This document shows, in pieces, positions 1 through 10,768 of a stretch of DNA of 64,000 nt (position 1 is the first letter of the stretch; each line of letters opens with the position of its first letter). The position numbers and the translations under genes were made by a program. Source of the DNA: Oryzias latipes (Eukaryota; Chordata; Actinopteri; Beloniformes; Adrianichthyidae); assembly GCF_002234675.1 (NCBI RefSeq), contig NC_019873.2, positions 10,255,740-10,319,739 of the forward strand, read 5' to 3'. The notes below the pieces were generated by a model. That model saw only the letters and a program-made list of their open reading frames with translations, was not told the DNA's origin and made no database searches.

Positions 1-1447
1 TGAATAATTGCTTTGAGAAGACAAGAGTAGGAGGAGATTGTTCCAGAGCTCACAGACGGTTAAACAAGAAGAAAATCTGTCTCACTTCCACAGGATCAGA
101 GTGACACATGTTGCTCTTTTTCAAATGTCAGCGTTTTGCTCAAAGTTGGAGCGGACTCCGGCGTGTTGCTTGGCAACGGCTGGCTGTCAGCTCCCACTCA
201 GGTGTGAGCGTCTCTGCAGCAGATGAAAAGATCTCCCCGTGTGGGCAGTTTATGAGCTGGACAGAAAATGGAGGGTGTTCGAGGCTCTCACGAACGCTTT
301 CAGGCGAAGTGTTGTTTCCGTGGTGACCATTATGGGATGCCAATGTGGTTGCTTGGAGAGAAAACGGAGGAGTTGGAAGAGGTTGAGGCCAATATTTTTT
401 CTCCAGTTTTCACAGTGAAGAGTGTGGGGGTGGGACACTTTTCTTCCTCTGCCCATGAGCACAAGGGAAGGGTTGGGAGCAGGTTATTATTTCTACAGCC
501 TCAAAATTAAAGCAACCGGCCAAACTCTGTTTCTGTAAGGAATCAAAAATGTTGACATCTGAAACTTTTCCAAAAACCCATCAGAACTGACAAATACATC
601 TGTCTCTTCATGTTGCTACTGCAATCAAGCTAAGTGCTGACAAAATTAAAAGAACACAAAAACTTCTCCAAACTATTTTCATTTCAACCAAGAGGCAAGC
701 CACTGACTTCCAGTTTGAAGCACGTTCAGAAATATATTCACATCGTGTCATTTAAAGTTTGTGTCAAGATTGTTTTCAAATATTTGGTTTCGTTTTCTGT
801 GTTACAAAAATCATGAACTGTGTGATGTTTTAGTAATAGCACAAGAACCTTAGTTTGAAATAAATTATCAGTTTTCCTGAAAATCCTACTAATACTAATA
901 GTATCAAGTATTAGCAGTTGTATGGCTTTTCCTTCCTCACCAATGAAGAAAACTAAATTTAAATCTTTTTCAACCCCTTGATGGAGTTTCAATTTTAATC
1001 TGTCCTAAGGATTACCACTACTGGGCTTGTCACATCTTAACACAGTTACCCATAATTCCAATGTAAATGTCCTTGCATTCAACTATTTTTTATTTTTTTT
1101 ACCTCTATCATGCATTTATGACACTTGCATTTACAATTTAAGTCTTGATTTTTGAATTGTGCGGCAAACATTTCCAGCTGAATGAACCCCTTTACATCTG
1201 AGATTTGGCTCCGGTGTTAACGTTCTTTCAACTATCGTAATTCTTCGATCATTTACGCAATTCTGAAGCAAAGAAATGTAGCTTTGCGCTCATATGTCAC
1301 ACTTTACAATCACAAAGTGTTTACGGAGTCAGTGTAGGCTACATCAGCTGATGCTGTCATGGAGAAAAGCAGCTTTATATCGTTTTGCAAAGCCACATTT
1401 GAAAAGCCACGTTTGTCCGCATCAGAATCAGCTGATCCATGTTCATC
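1..1447. other. Intergenic DNA, no gene seen
   Basis: AT-rich sequence with short open frames only, none with recognisable protein similarity or convincing splice sites. The single notable site is an RFX-type X-box at 165-177, listed separately. Confidence 0.5.
165..177. promoter_or_regulatory. X-box-like RFX site
   Basis: GTTGCTTGGCAAC fits the RFX X-box consensus (RYYNYY, 1-3 spacer, RRNRAC) with both half-sites intact. The surrounding 100 bp are somewhat GC-richer than the neighbourhood. RFX factors drive ciliary genes, but no transcript start or first exon is recognisable here, so function is inference; a 13-bp match can occur by chance. Confidence 0.3.
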
Positions 1448-1455
1448 GCATAAGC

Positions 1456-2325
1456 CAGTGTTTTTCAACTAGTGTGCCGCGGCACACTGGTGTGCCGTGG
1501 GAGATGGTCAGGTGTGTCGTGGGAAATTGTCCTCATTAACTGATCTAAAAACATTTACCATGTCCAGGAAATCAGCTCTTTGTTCATCCAAACAGGCACT
1601 TATAAAACACTGAGTAGTTAGGAATATGTAAAATATTTTTTTTGTGTTTATTTGATTCTATTAAAGACACTTTGATAAGAATGACGGTACCGCAATTTAG
1701 CCGCAGCTTCAGCTCTGTTTTTGGAAAAGTCCCGCCCCTTTAACTGTCTCCACCAATCATTCTTGGAGGCTTAATCATGCGTCATCAGTCTGACCAATCA
1801 GAAGTGGTTAAAGTCTTCACTTCCTTGTCCCGATTTAGCTCCTAAAGTCTCTCAGTTCCAACAAAAATACCAGCTAAAGCTCGTCTTTAGTGGTGTAGCT
1901 TTCTGCGGGATCCGGTATCAGACCGTGGAACAAATGAACAAAATAATGAAGCTCAGAGACGCTTGTCTTTCTGCGTTCGGCGGCTGTTTGTACTACATCT
2001 CCCATGATGTATTGGGTTAAAGTGACAGCGTCTGAGCGCACAATGAGTCTTTCTTGTTAAACGTCTTGAAACCATAACAAACACAAACAGTTTTTAAATC
2101 TCTCAACTTAACTTTTATTACATCTTTTAGAAAAAACAGCTGCAACGTCCAGCTTTTTCTGCCGCAATTATCACAAAAATGCATGTGATAATGTGGAGGG
2201 GCTGTAGATCAATACAGACTATGACTTTCTCCACTTTTTTTTAAAAAATTTTGGATGGTGGTGTGCCGCAGGATTTTTGTGAAGGTTAAAGTGTGGCATG
2301 GCTCGAAAAAGGTTGAAAAACACTG
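1456..2325. mobile_element. hAT-type DNA transposon, non-autonomous, 870 bp
   Basis: The ends are inverted repeats: CAGTGTTTTTCAAC at the left and GTTGAAAAACACTG at the right, the terminal sequence of Charlie-like hAT elements. Eight-base duplications flank it (GCATAAGC at 1448-1455, GCATAAGT at 2326-2333), differing at one base, so the insertion is not brand new. Subterminal tracts around GTGTGCCGCGGCACAC repeat at both ends. No transposase frame is present. Confidence 0.85.
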
Positions 2326-2710
2326 GCATAAGTGGTCAAAGAGTTACAGTACGCCAAAGAGTCCAGTATTCTGGTGAGGTAATAGTTGAATCATTGGTTT
2401 CAAGATATGAACAACGGTAAAGCTTGAATGTTTATGCCAGAAACGTTTTGTATGTATGTTTTTTTTTTTACTTTTGCAAACTCTTTGTGTGTGACACAGT
2501 CAGTTAATTTGGTTTTCTCAACCTAAACACACAGTAAAAACAAAGAAAACTTTTGCATGAACTTTTTTTTGTGGCATAAAACTGAATTTATTGCACTATT
2601 TTAAGAAAAAAAACCCTCATAAGCGGCAACTTCTTTTTTATTACAACGAAACATCAGATGGTAAAAGCCGTTCAAGCTGAACATGTGTGTTTTTATTGTG
2701 GGTGTGGTAC

Positions 2711-2756
2711 CGTCAGCAGAGGAAAATGGAAAAATGTGACTTTTCCTCTGCTGACG
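2711..2756. repeat. Perfect 16-bp inverted repeat, 14-nt loop
   Basis: Arms 2711-2726 (CGTCAGCAGAGGAAAA) and 2741-2756 are exact reverse complements. No terminal duplication is evident, so it is not clearly a transposon. Confidence 0.8.
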
Positions 2757-3781
2757 TGAAAACGAAAAATGGCTGCACAGATTTAACAGCTACGGTTATT
2801 AGAATGCTACGTTTTTAGGAACTGTTCCCTTCATTAGACCAACTTTTTGCATCAAGATAAGAATTTGCATTTCCTGAATGAAGCGGTCACTGTGATGGGT
2901 ACAAAGACTGAACTCCATGGAGATCCTCACTCAGCTGCATCAAGTGTTGGTTTGGGAGAGCTTTTTTAAAGAAGACAAAAAGTTTTTTGGACTAGATAAC
3001 CAATGAAAGCAGAACCAAAATGTTCTCCCACATGAAGTTCTAACTATTTCCCCAAAAAACAGGAGCTCTGGTTGAATCAAAATACACTCAAATCTGCAGG
3101 AAAAGGGTCTCTGTGTTGCAGAACATGGGATCCTCTCCAAACACAGTGCTGCAGCATCAAACGCCTCCACCACTGCTGTCATTATTGTGCGTCTTTGAGT
3201 GTGTAATGTCTCCAGGAGGGTTGGCATGACGACAAAGCCTCCACCCCCAGCAGCGTTTGCAGGCATGAGCTGGTCTCCAAACTCCAACGCACATTCATCT
3301 TCAGCATGTTTCTGGCTTCAGCCCTTCCTGAACCGAAAATAGATTGTCAGAAAATCAATCTGGTTCTTGTCTTTCCGTGTTTCCTGTTTCTCCACATCTC
3401 CTCTGCTCGGAGTTCAGGCTCATGAACAGGTGCAGATCTTGGTGGTAGTAGCAAATATTCAAACGGCAGACGGCTCGCAGCCTCTTCTCCGAGTCACTGC
3501 GGTGAAGGTTGTGTTGTGCTCCTGCAGTGTTAGGATTTAGCAGCTGATCGGGGATTTTCTTGCTCTCATTTAATTGGATCAGATAGCAGGTTGTTGGATC
3601 AGGTGACTCGATGTTGCATAAGACCTTTGATGATTGTGTGTTTGCAGCAGGATGTGATTTTAGCTGCAGCACAAGCAGCTGCTCAGACCGACAGAAAAGA
3701 TGGAATCAGCACTTTGACACCCTTTCATTCAGTTTCTTTTAAACTTTTCCCAAACAGTCAGCATTTTCTGAACATCATGCA

Positions 3782-3787
3782 TTTATT
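3782..3787 (-). promoter_or_regulatory. Possible polyadenylation signal of the acylphosphatase gene
   Basis: AATAAA on the minus strand, about 405 nt beyond the stop codon at 4193. It is the first canonical hexamer I noticed downstream; its use is inferred. Confidence 0.3.
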
Positions 3788-4192
3788 AGCAAATGACCGT
3801 TTTTAAGAGTTTTCTGCATTTTGGTGAAATTATGGAAAACTTTTGACCAAAAATGATCAATTCTCAGAACATTTTTAAACAGTGAAATCCCTGCAGAAGA
3901 CAACTATCTTCATCAGAATTTTTGATTTTCTGAAATTTGTTTGATTCACACTTTTTTTTTTCCTTTAAAGTTTTGATTTATAAAAGAAAAATTTAGCACT
4001 GATTTCCCCAAATTCGATATTTTTAAACATAAAATACAGTACTTTTTTTCATCGGAAAAGAAAACTGATGATGCAGACGCTTCATTAGTCATTAAACTCT
4101 AAATTCGGATCAGTGCTCTTGTCTCCAAACAGTAGACACATTTGGAGCGGTTCCAATTTAGACGAAAACTCTCTGGTTGTTCAATCAGCTGA

Positions 4193-4307
4193 TCAGAAGC
4201 GTGTTTTGAAGCCGGAGAGCTCCAACTTATCGATGGACCTCTGGTTGCTGAAGGAGGCTTTAGTGATCCGACTGGTGGGACTTCCTTCTTTACTCAGCCA
4301 CACCTTC
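4193..4307 (-). CDS. acyp2: acyp2 exon 4 with stop codon
   Basis: Begins after TTTTTTTCCAG, completes the ATG codon (Met) and codes [14 protein letters not shown] through [10 protein letters not shown] and TGA. The intron before it is 4.5 kb and holds repeats. Confidence 0.93.
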
Positions 4308-7300
4308 CTGGAAAAAAATAAGACTTCAGTTCAGAGTGAAGCTTCACTGCCGCATGTCAGTGTGAGGTCATCGCTGATTTCACTCTTTTTATTAGAACTT
4401 TTAGCCCCTTGATGCCTGAAGTTATTTCCAGCTATGAAAAAATGAATTTCAGCAATGTTTTTCCTTTCATAGATGCTAAATTTGATTAATCTGGAGCTGA
4501 AGTGGTTTGATGCATAATTGGATCAATAGGCGTCAAAAGGTTGAAGTAGCTTTCCTGTGAGGCCTTTTTAACATCTCAATCAAAATAAACACTGGATCAT
4601 AGAAAATAATATTTTAAAAAGACTATAAATTTACTAATGTTTGTGTGAAAAAGCTGCACAACAGAGGACACAAAACGATGGAAAATAACCAATTAAACAC
4701 TAAATATGCTATAAGTCAATTGAATAATTAAATTAGCTGTCTAAAAGTACAGGAAACAAAAATATTCTTTTAAATATAAGAATTAGCTTTTTGTTAAACA
4801 GAGCAAACAACAAAAGAGAATTCACTGCTTTAAAAAATGCTACATGAAATATTAATTAGTATGTTAATAGTAATGAGAAAAAGGTGGAAAAGAACTGAAT
4901 AATGATCAAGGCAACAATTAAATGAAATTATGCTCAAATATATGAAATATTTGTGATTTTCACATATTTTCAGTGGTTTGTGGGGCTGTGCTGTTGGTTC
5001 TTAGGTGCGACTTGAAGGACAGCAGAATAAATGAAAGCAGACAAAAAAAAATGTAAACAGCAGACAGTTGGGGATTGAGCTCTTGATCTGAACGGCCAGA
5101 GGCATGATGGGAAAATCTATGACTGGGTGACGCTACAAATGGACAGGCTGTAGATTAGAGGAGATCGCAGCGGATCAGGATCAGAGACAGACAGACACTG
5201 GGGGGGTAGAGTTAGTGCCCTACTTTGTTTTGTTGGTCAAAAACTCTCCAAATACATTTGACTGATCTGCCACACACATGCACACGCACATGCATGCACA
5301 CGCAAGCACACACACACACGCACGCACGCACACACACACACAGCCTCAGCAGTGGGATGTCTGCTGGTTTGTAATCTGCTGTGATTCTCTTCTGAATCTC
5401 TGATTTTTCGTCCAAACTCCTGATGCTGCCGCTCTGACATAATCGCAGCACAGAGAGCATGTCTGCCTGTTTTGACATCACAGCTCTTAGTTTCATCAGC
5501 ATCACACACTAACCGAGGCTCTAATCTCATCCAAACATCCAAAACATCTGGAGTCTGCTAAACTGCAGGTTTGGAATCAGGAATGTTTCACTTCTCGCAA
5601 TAAAGACGCTTACATTTTAAGTCTTGTTTTACTTTCTTTTTTTCCAATAAGCATCCATAATGATGAGGTTTTTGAAAAAACTAATACAATTATTTGAGCT
5701 GAATTTCAAAATAAATGTACAGTGTTTTTCAGGAGTAATTTTGGCTTGTATTTTTATGGAAAGCAGACTCATATATCAACAGTACAAATCAGTAAAGAAA
5801 ACTTAACTCACTAAAGTGTTTACGATTGTCATTTTTAGAGACTTGCACAAACAGACCCTGAACTGTATGTCTAACCTCTTAACCCCCTACACTCCTGCAC
5901 GTTCATTGAGATCCACTGTTGAGAATCTTGTGTGTTCCAAAAACTGGTTTCAAGACTCGGGGAGACGTCGCTCCCCGAATTTGGAATGACCCCCACTCTG
6001 TCTCTGCGCCAGATTGACTCAGTCGAGTGTTTAAAAACTCAAGTTAAGCCATTTTTATTTAGGAGAGCTTTAACCCTTGTGCTATCCTAGGCACTTTAAC
6101 GTTGGGAGTTGGGTCATCTAGACCCACTAGACAGTGCTCTGAACCTTTTTTCTTCAATGATTTGTGATCTTCACTGGTGTCCATGATTACATGAAATCTT
6201 TCCACCTTTATCCACCTTTGTCATGGTAGGAATAACACGTCAATCTAAGGGTGGGGTCATCTAAGATAGCACAACGGTTAAGCTGACTTTTACTTGTGTT
6301 CGCTTTTGTTTACTTCTATGCCTGTGTGTGTTTCATTGGGTTTCACCTGCCTTAGCCTCCCTGTGCCATTCTGTGTTCTCTGAATTGATCTTGTTCTGAC
6401 ATAGTGAAGCATTTTGTGAGTCGCTCTCTGAGAAAAGTACTATAGTAGTAAAGATTTACTTACTTACCGAAACCCGATATTTAAAAAACAAGATCATTAT
6501 GTCAAGAAATAACAATAAACCCATTTTTGATATCACTACCATGCTTTTAGCAAATAAATATTAATATTTTATGTGTTATTTGTTTTCATTTACATAAAAA
6601 TACAAAATAATAAATTAGATTCAAATAATTAGGAGCAAACAACAAAAATATTAATTTATATTCAAACATAAACACACGCACACACATATAAGCAAAATAA
6701 AAATTACTATTAATAAAGTTAAAGAAGCCAATAAAATGAACAACATTAAAACGGAAAGAAAAATATTTAAAGCGTGCCCCTTCCTGCAGCTCATCTTCTT
6801 CTGACATACTGATGAAGGTCATACAGATGCAGAGTGAATCTTCCTCACCTCACCAAACTGAACTCAAATAAAGACCTTGGAGAATCTCTCCATCAATCCT
6901 GAACTCACTCTGCAGATTCATTAAGATCAGATTTTGGTTTTCTTTGATTTCTTTCCACTCATTCTTTAAGACGTCCATCATTTTTCTACAAAGTGAACCG
7001 TCCACTCAGTCAGTGGAAGCTTCCACTCGTCTTCTTCTTGCTTCACATTTCTTTCAACTTTTCACAACATTCTGAGACTCTGAAATGAGCCCAGAGGAAA
7101 AGCTGCTTCCTGTATCCCAAGCTGAACAGGAAGTGAGGTCGTGGTGAAAGTGGAATCTATGGGAAGGACATCGGAAAGTCACACGGAAAAGATCCCTGAC
7201 GTAAGGAAGTGTGTGTCTGTTTTGCAACAAAGTGATCTTCTCATGTGGCGTTCATTGTCTGCATGGAAATCACAGCACTGGTGGAGCTACACAGTGATCA

Positions 7301-10300
7301 GATTTTAAAGCAGAGATGCTTCGTGACTGCCTAATCTTCACATAAATGTAAAGTCAAAGGGTTTAGGCCATTTGTACAGGCAAAGTTCTGGTTTAAGTTT
7401 AAATCATTTAAGATTCTTACTTTTATCTCTTTTGCAAACTTTAGCTTCTTTCTTTCATTTTCTCCTGATTCACAACAATTTGAACACAGAAATACTCAGA
7501 ATTGCAAATTTTAACTTAATTTTCTTCTTACATGTCCTCCATGGTCAGAAAGATAAAAAAAAACATGTTAAAAACACCAAAATACCATTTACATTGGAGT
7601 GGGTCTTTAAAAATCCATACTGCTGTGATGAAAGTTGTCTTTTGAATGTTTTACAGAACAGTTTTAGAGTGAAGTTTTACAACTGGACACTAAAAGGCTG
7701 CGTCTGCTATGATGAAACTCTGCTGGGGTGCAGCAGAAAGGGGAAAACAAACATGTGTATGTGTGTGTATGTGTGTGTGTTTGTATGACAGCAGCAGATT
7801 GTGGCTAAGATGAGGTCACCTTCATGAGCCGTCCACGCCCAGCTGACCTCAGGCCCTGCAGCACAGAGACGTCCCACTCTGATCTATGCTATGTTTCTTC
7901 ATCCATTCTTGGTTTCCATTTTATGCACATCACAGTTTTGACGCGAGAAATGAACAGCGGTTGCATTTCTCTAACAAATCTGAGGCTGTTCCATTCAAGG
8001 ACCAAAAAAAAGGAAATAAACTAAATCAGGGTGAAGCAACTCCCCCAGCAAACCTCATGGCGATGATTGAACCAATTATTAAACTTGAACACAATATTTA
8101 AGTGTTCAAATACAAACCTTTTTTTTTTTACATCTGAACATTTTTGGGATGTGTTTTTCTCTCCTGATAAATGAAAGTGTAAAAAAAAAAAGAATTAGTG
8201 TTGCAACGATAATTTAATGTGACCAGCTGGTTTCCATTCACATGGATGGATTATGATTCAAATGGAGTGAAACCAGCTTTTATGACGTTAACGAAAACAA
8301 TTTAGCCATTTGGAAATCTGTAAAAGTTTTATTTTGAAAAATAAAAATAAAAAACTGAAAAATAAAACAATCTGAGAAATGTTGCCTTATAATATCTGTT
8401 TTAAGGTAAAATTTTAAAATGTATTTAAAACGTAAAATATAAATTTAAAAATTTACATTTTATATTAAAAAAAGGTATAGAAAGCATCACTAAGGAGTTT
8501 TTTATGTTTTGCCATCAAAAAAATAAATTAAACTTTAAAATGTTCTCTACATCTGTAAAACCCCAGACATTTCTGATTATTTAATGCTGAAAAGCATAAA
8601 TTAGAAATAAATATTAAATCATGCAGGTTTGTTTCCGTTCAGAATCTCTGCAGTTTCCTTCCAAAATCACAGCAGAGGTAATGAAAGAGCTCCACCTTGT
8701 GGCTGAAAGCAGCTCAACAGCCTGCAGTGATGGAGGAGCTCCTGCAGAAACCACAGAACCTTCCAGATGTGTTTGTGTGTGTGCTGGTGTCAGGGTGTGC
8801 GCTCACATCTCCTCCACCTGCTCAGCTGGACCCTGCACCTGACCCACCACCGTCCCACCGTAGGTGTTCTTCACCCACCCCACCAGGCCGAGCCGCAGAC
8901 CCTCCTTCTCTGTGTACTGCAGGCGGGAAGGGAGGAGGAAGAGATAACGATCTTTGGAGGCATGTTTGTTTTAAATCTTCTTAAAACCTAAACAGAAACT
9001 GAATAATGGATAACTGGTTAACAGAAATGAAGGGTTCATGGGGGATTTAAAAAAAGTTGCTTCCATTAAAGACAAAAACGACCATATTGGGGAAAAAAGC
9101 ACTCATAAATTGGGTATAATTGCAGTTTTTTTTTTATCTGTTTAATTAAAAACAATGCTCTAATTTAGTGAATTTTTTTGGATAAAAAGTGCAAGTAAAT
9201 TAATTTTTTAAAGTAATTTATAAAGGCAAATATTAATTAAAAATAGATTAGGCATCAGAAACAGTAAGATATGAGGTTAAGGTAATTTAACATTTTTGTA
9301 AATGTGTAAATTACGGACCCAAAATTGCATGTATTTAAAAGTGTACATTTATTCTTATATGTGTCATTATTTTAAGAGCTTTTGTTAAATGTTGAGGTAA
9401 TGTTCTATTCTGATTTATAAATAATTAATGCTGGAAAAAGAATTCAAGTAAAAAAGAAAATCCAAAAAATTGATCTTCCAGAATCCTTTTGGTTCTGGCT
9501 TTGACTAAATAAAGTTATTTGCCACATTTCTTTTTGTAAAAAAATAACATCTACATTCTTTAAGCATTCTCTTATATTACAATCATTATTTGGGTTCAAC
9601 CCTCTAATGTTTTCAAACTGCATGTTTTTGTCTGCTTCTGATCCATGACTTGAATAAAGAAATACTCAGAAATGTAATATTTTTTTATACATGTCCTCCA
9701 TGATCACAGAAATACCACAAAAACAAGTTCGAAACACCAAAAGCATGAATTTCATGGGAGTGGGTCTTTAAAACTTTTTTTTAACTGGTCCTCCTGTCCA
9801 ACAGCTGAGCAGACAGATAGGAGCTGCAGCATTTGTTTGTTGTTATTTAGGTGTATTGTGCATTTAAAGATCCATCACTCCAATAAAAATGGTGTTCTTT
9901 TGGCAGTTTTGTCACAATAGAGGACATGTATTAGAAACGGAAGCTTAAAATTGAGTTTCTGAGTATTTCTTTACTCAAATCTAATCTAAGTCTAAATATA
10001 ATCCTTAAATTTGCATCATATCTTAGTTGATTTTAAAGCTATTTTAGTAAACAGTTCTTACATTAGCATTATTACATTCATTAAGCTATTTAAGGCATTT
10101 TATTTCGATTTTATTTGAGTTTCTTTTCTATTGAGCCTTTCTACCAGCTTTATGCTACCTTTAACTCATTTTGCTGCTTTCTATGCTGTTTTTGTTTTTT
10201 CTACAGGTAGTTTAGCATTTGCCTATTCTCTTCAGCGACACCTGCATCGTTCTAATTTTGCTGGTTATAAACGTCCTCATTTTGATTATATTATGACCAT

Positions 10301-10768
10301 TTTTAAAAAATTAGTAAGGTTAATAAACCTCATGAGCATGTTTACAATATCATATTCAACTAGATTAAAATTCTTTATCAACAAATGTCATTTTCATTTT
10401 GAATATAAATATCTGGGTTGATAAAATTACAGCCAAATACAATTTTTCTTGATTTTCTTAGCAAACTTGTATTCTGCAGATTCACCTTCAGACAACATCT
10501 TTAAAAGATAAGAAAATATGTAAATGTTGTGTAACTGGAAGCAGGAAACTCACCATCCTGAAGCAAACCCCTGGAAAACGGTCAAAGACAGAGGAACAGT
10601 TAGAAAGTCTCTTCAGATCAGCACAGATCTGTTCTGCAGCTGCTAAATAAAGCAGCACAGATCAGTTTTCAGCAGCAGGCTCCACACAGCAGATGGGAAA
10701 ACATACACACCCTGAACGTGTCCGAAGATTTCAAAATCCACAGAAACCAGGCCACTTCCCGCAGACAT
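4193..10768 (-). CDS. acyp2: Acylphosphatase (ACYP2-like), four coding exons
   Basis: Small cytosolic enzyme that hydrolyses acyl phosphates such as 1,3-bisphosphoglycerate and phospho-aspartyl ATPase intermediates. Exons on the minus strand: 10711-10768, 10554-10570, 8807-8916, 4193-4307; together 300 nt, 99 residues plus stop, the normal family length of about 98-99. All introns are GT-AG and the phases fit. The acylphosphatase signature is intact: GHVQGVCFRMYTE holds the phosphate-binding loop with catalytic Arg24, and GWVKNT holds catalytic Asn42 (Arg23 and Asn41 in mature numbering). Later blocks [14 protein letters not shown] and FSNQ are also family features. FRMYTE and WLSK favour ACYP2 over ACYP1 (which has FRKHTQ and WLET, from memory). 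The fold is a single ferredoxin-like alpha/beta sandwich. The start is the first ATG, matching the short N-terminus of the family. Nothing is broken. Confidence 0.93.
5271..5343. repeat. Impure CA/TG microsatellite
   Basis: CA dinucleotides interrupted by TG and CG steps (CACACG, CACATG) over 73 bp. It produces the cysteine/valine-rich false frames on the minus strand. Confidence 0.9.
5883..6470 (+). mobile_element. L2-like LINE, 3' end fragment
   Basis: Read on the plus strand, the frames around 5950-6070 resemble the C-terminal tail of L2-clade reverse transcriptase ([10 protein letters not shown], then a PFLFRRAL-like stretch), broken by stops and an insertion. The end, with a CTCTGAGAAAAGTACTAT-like motif and short TTAC repeats near 6465, matches the 3' ends of fish L2 elements. 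Clade assignment is from memory of such tails. Confidence 0.55.
6074..6277. mobile_element. piggyBac-type MITE in the LINE fragment
   Basis: Terminal inverted repeats CCCTTGTGCTATCCTAG and (from the right end) CCGTTGTGCTATCTTAG match at 15 of 17 bases. TTAA lies directly outside each end (6070-6073 and 6278-6281), the piggyBac target. At 204 bp it has no coding capacity. Confidence 0.85.
7753..7786. repeat. TG/TATG microsatellite
   Basis: ATGTGTATG-type repeats of 34 bp inside acyp2 intron 3. Confidence 0.8.
8807..8916 (-). CDS. acyp2: acyp2 exon 3
   Basis: Codes from [18 protein letters not shown] to QVEE plus two bases. Acceptor CCTGCAG, donor GTGAGC at 8801-8806. Contains the catalytic asparagine of VKNT. 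Confidence 0.93.
8917..10553. other. acyp2 intron 2
   Basis: Very AT-rich intron, with the 9650-9978 palindromic element as its only recognised feature. Confidence 0.6.
9650..9978. mobile_element. Long-TIR MITE, about 330 bp
   Basis: Left end TTGAATAAAGAAATACTCAG and right end reverse complement TTGAGTAAAGAAATACTCAG match closely. The similarity continues inwards for about 110 bp to paired GTGGGTCTTTAAA / TTTAAAGATCCATCAC tracts around a central loop of about 85 bp. A single related arm lies at about 7487-7612. The superfamily is not assigned. Confidence 0.65.
10554..10570 (-). CDS. acyp2: acyp2 exon 2, 17-nt microexon
   Basis: GGGTTTGCTTCAGGATG lies between an acceptor with a good pyrimidine tract (TTTTCCAG) and donor GTGAGT. 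Joined to the last base of exon 1 it gives GVCFRM, including the catalytic arginine. Too short for any ORF search; found by following family conservation and splice phase. Confidence 0.92.
10711..10768 (-). CDS. acyp2: acyp2 exon 1 (coding part)
   Basis: Codes [19 protein letters not shown] plus one base of the next codon. The donor is GTGTGT at 10705-10710. Confidence 0.92.

Larger units (their letters stand above)
2326..4192. other. Intergenic DNA downstream of the acylphosphatase gene
   Basis: Includes a perfect hairpin at 2711-2756 and probably the 3' UTR of the acylphosphatase gene. Minus-strand open frames around 2.94-3.29 kb and 3.36-3.67 kb are moderately long. The second has an acceptor-like CTGCAG upstream, but neither resembles a known protein. 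Confidence 0.4.
4308..8806. other. acyp2 intron 3
   Basis: AT-rich intron with a CA microsatellite, an L2-like LINE tail carrying a piggyBac-type insert, a TG-rich tract at 7753-7786 and one arm (about 7487-7612) of the MITE family seen complete at 9.65-9.98 kb. No exon recognised. Confidence 0.6.

Noticed and set aside
2940-3287. 115-codon minus-strand frame
   Set aside because: No domain or splice context; composition like the flanks.
3355-3672. Minus-strand frame with KRLRAVCRLNICYYHQDLHL
   Set aside because: Has an acceptor-like CTGCAG upstream, but no recognisable family and no partner exon. More likely non-coding DNA beyond acyp2.
8215-8280. Imperfect inverted repeat AGCTGGTTTC...GAAACCAGCT
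   Set aside because: Short arms with several mismatches, no target duplication; not enough to call an element.
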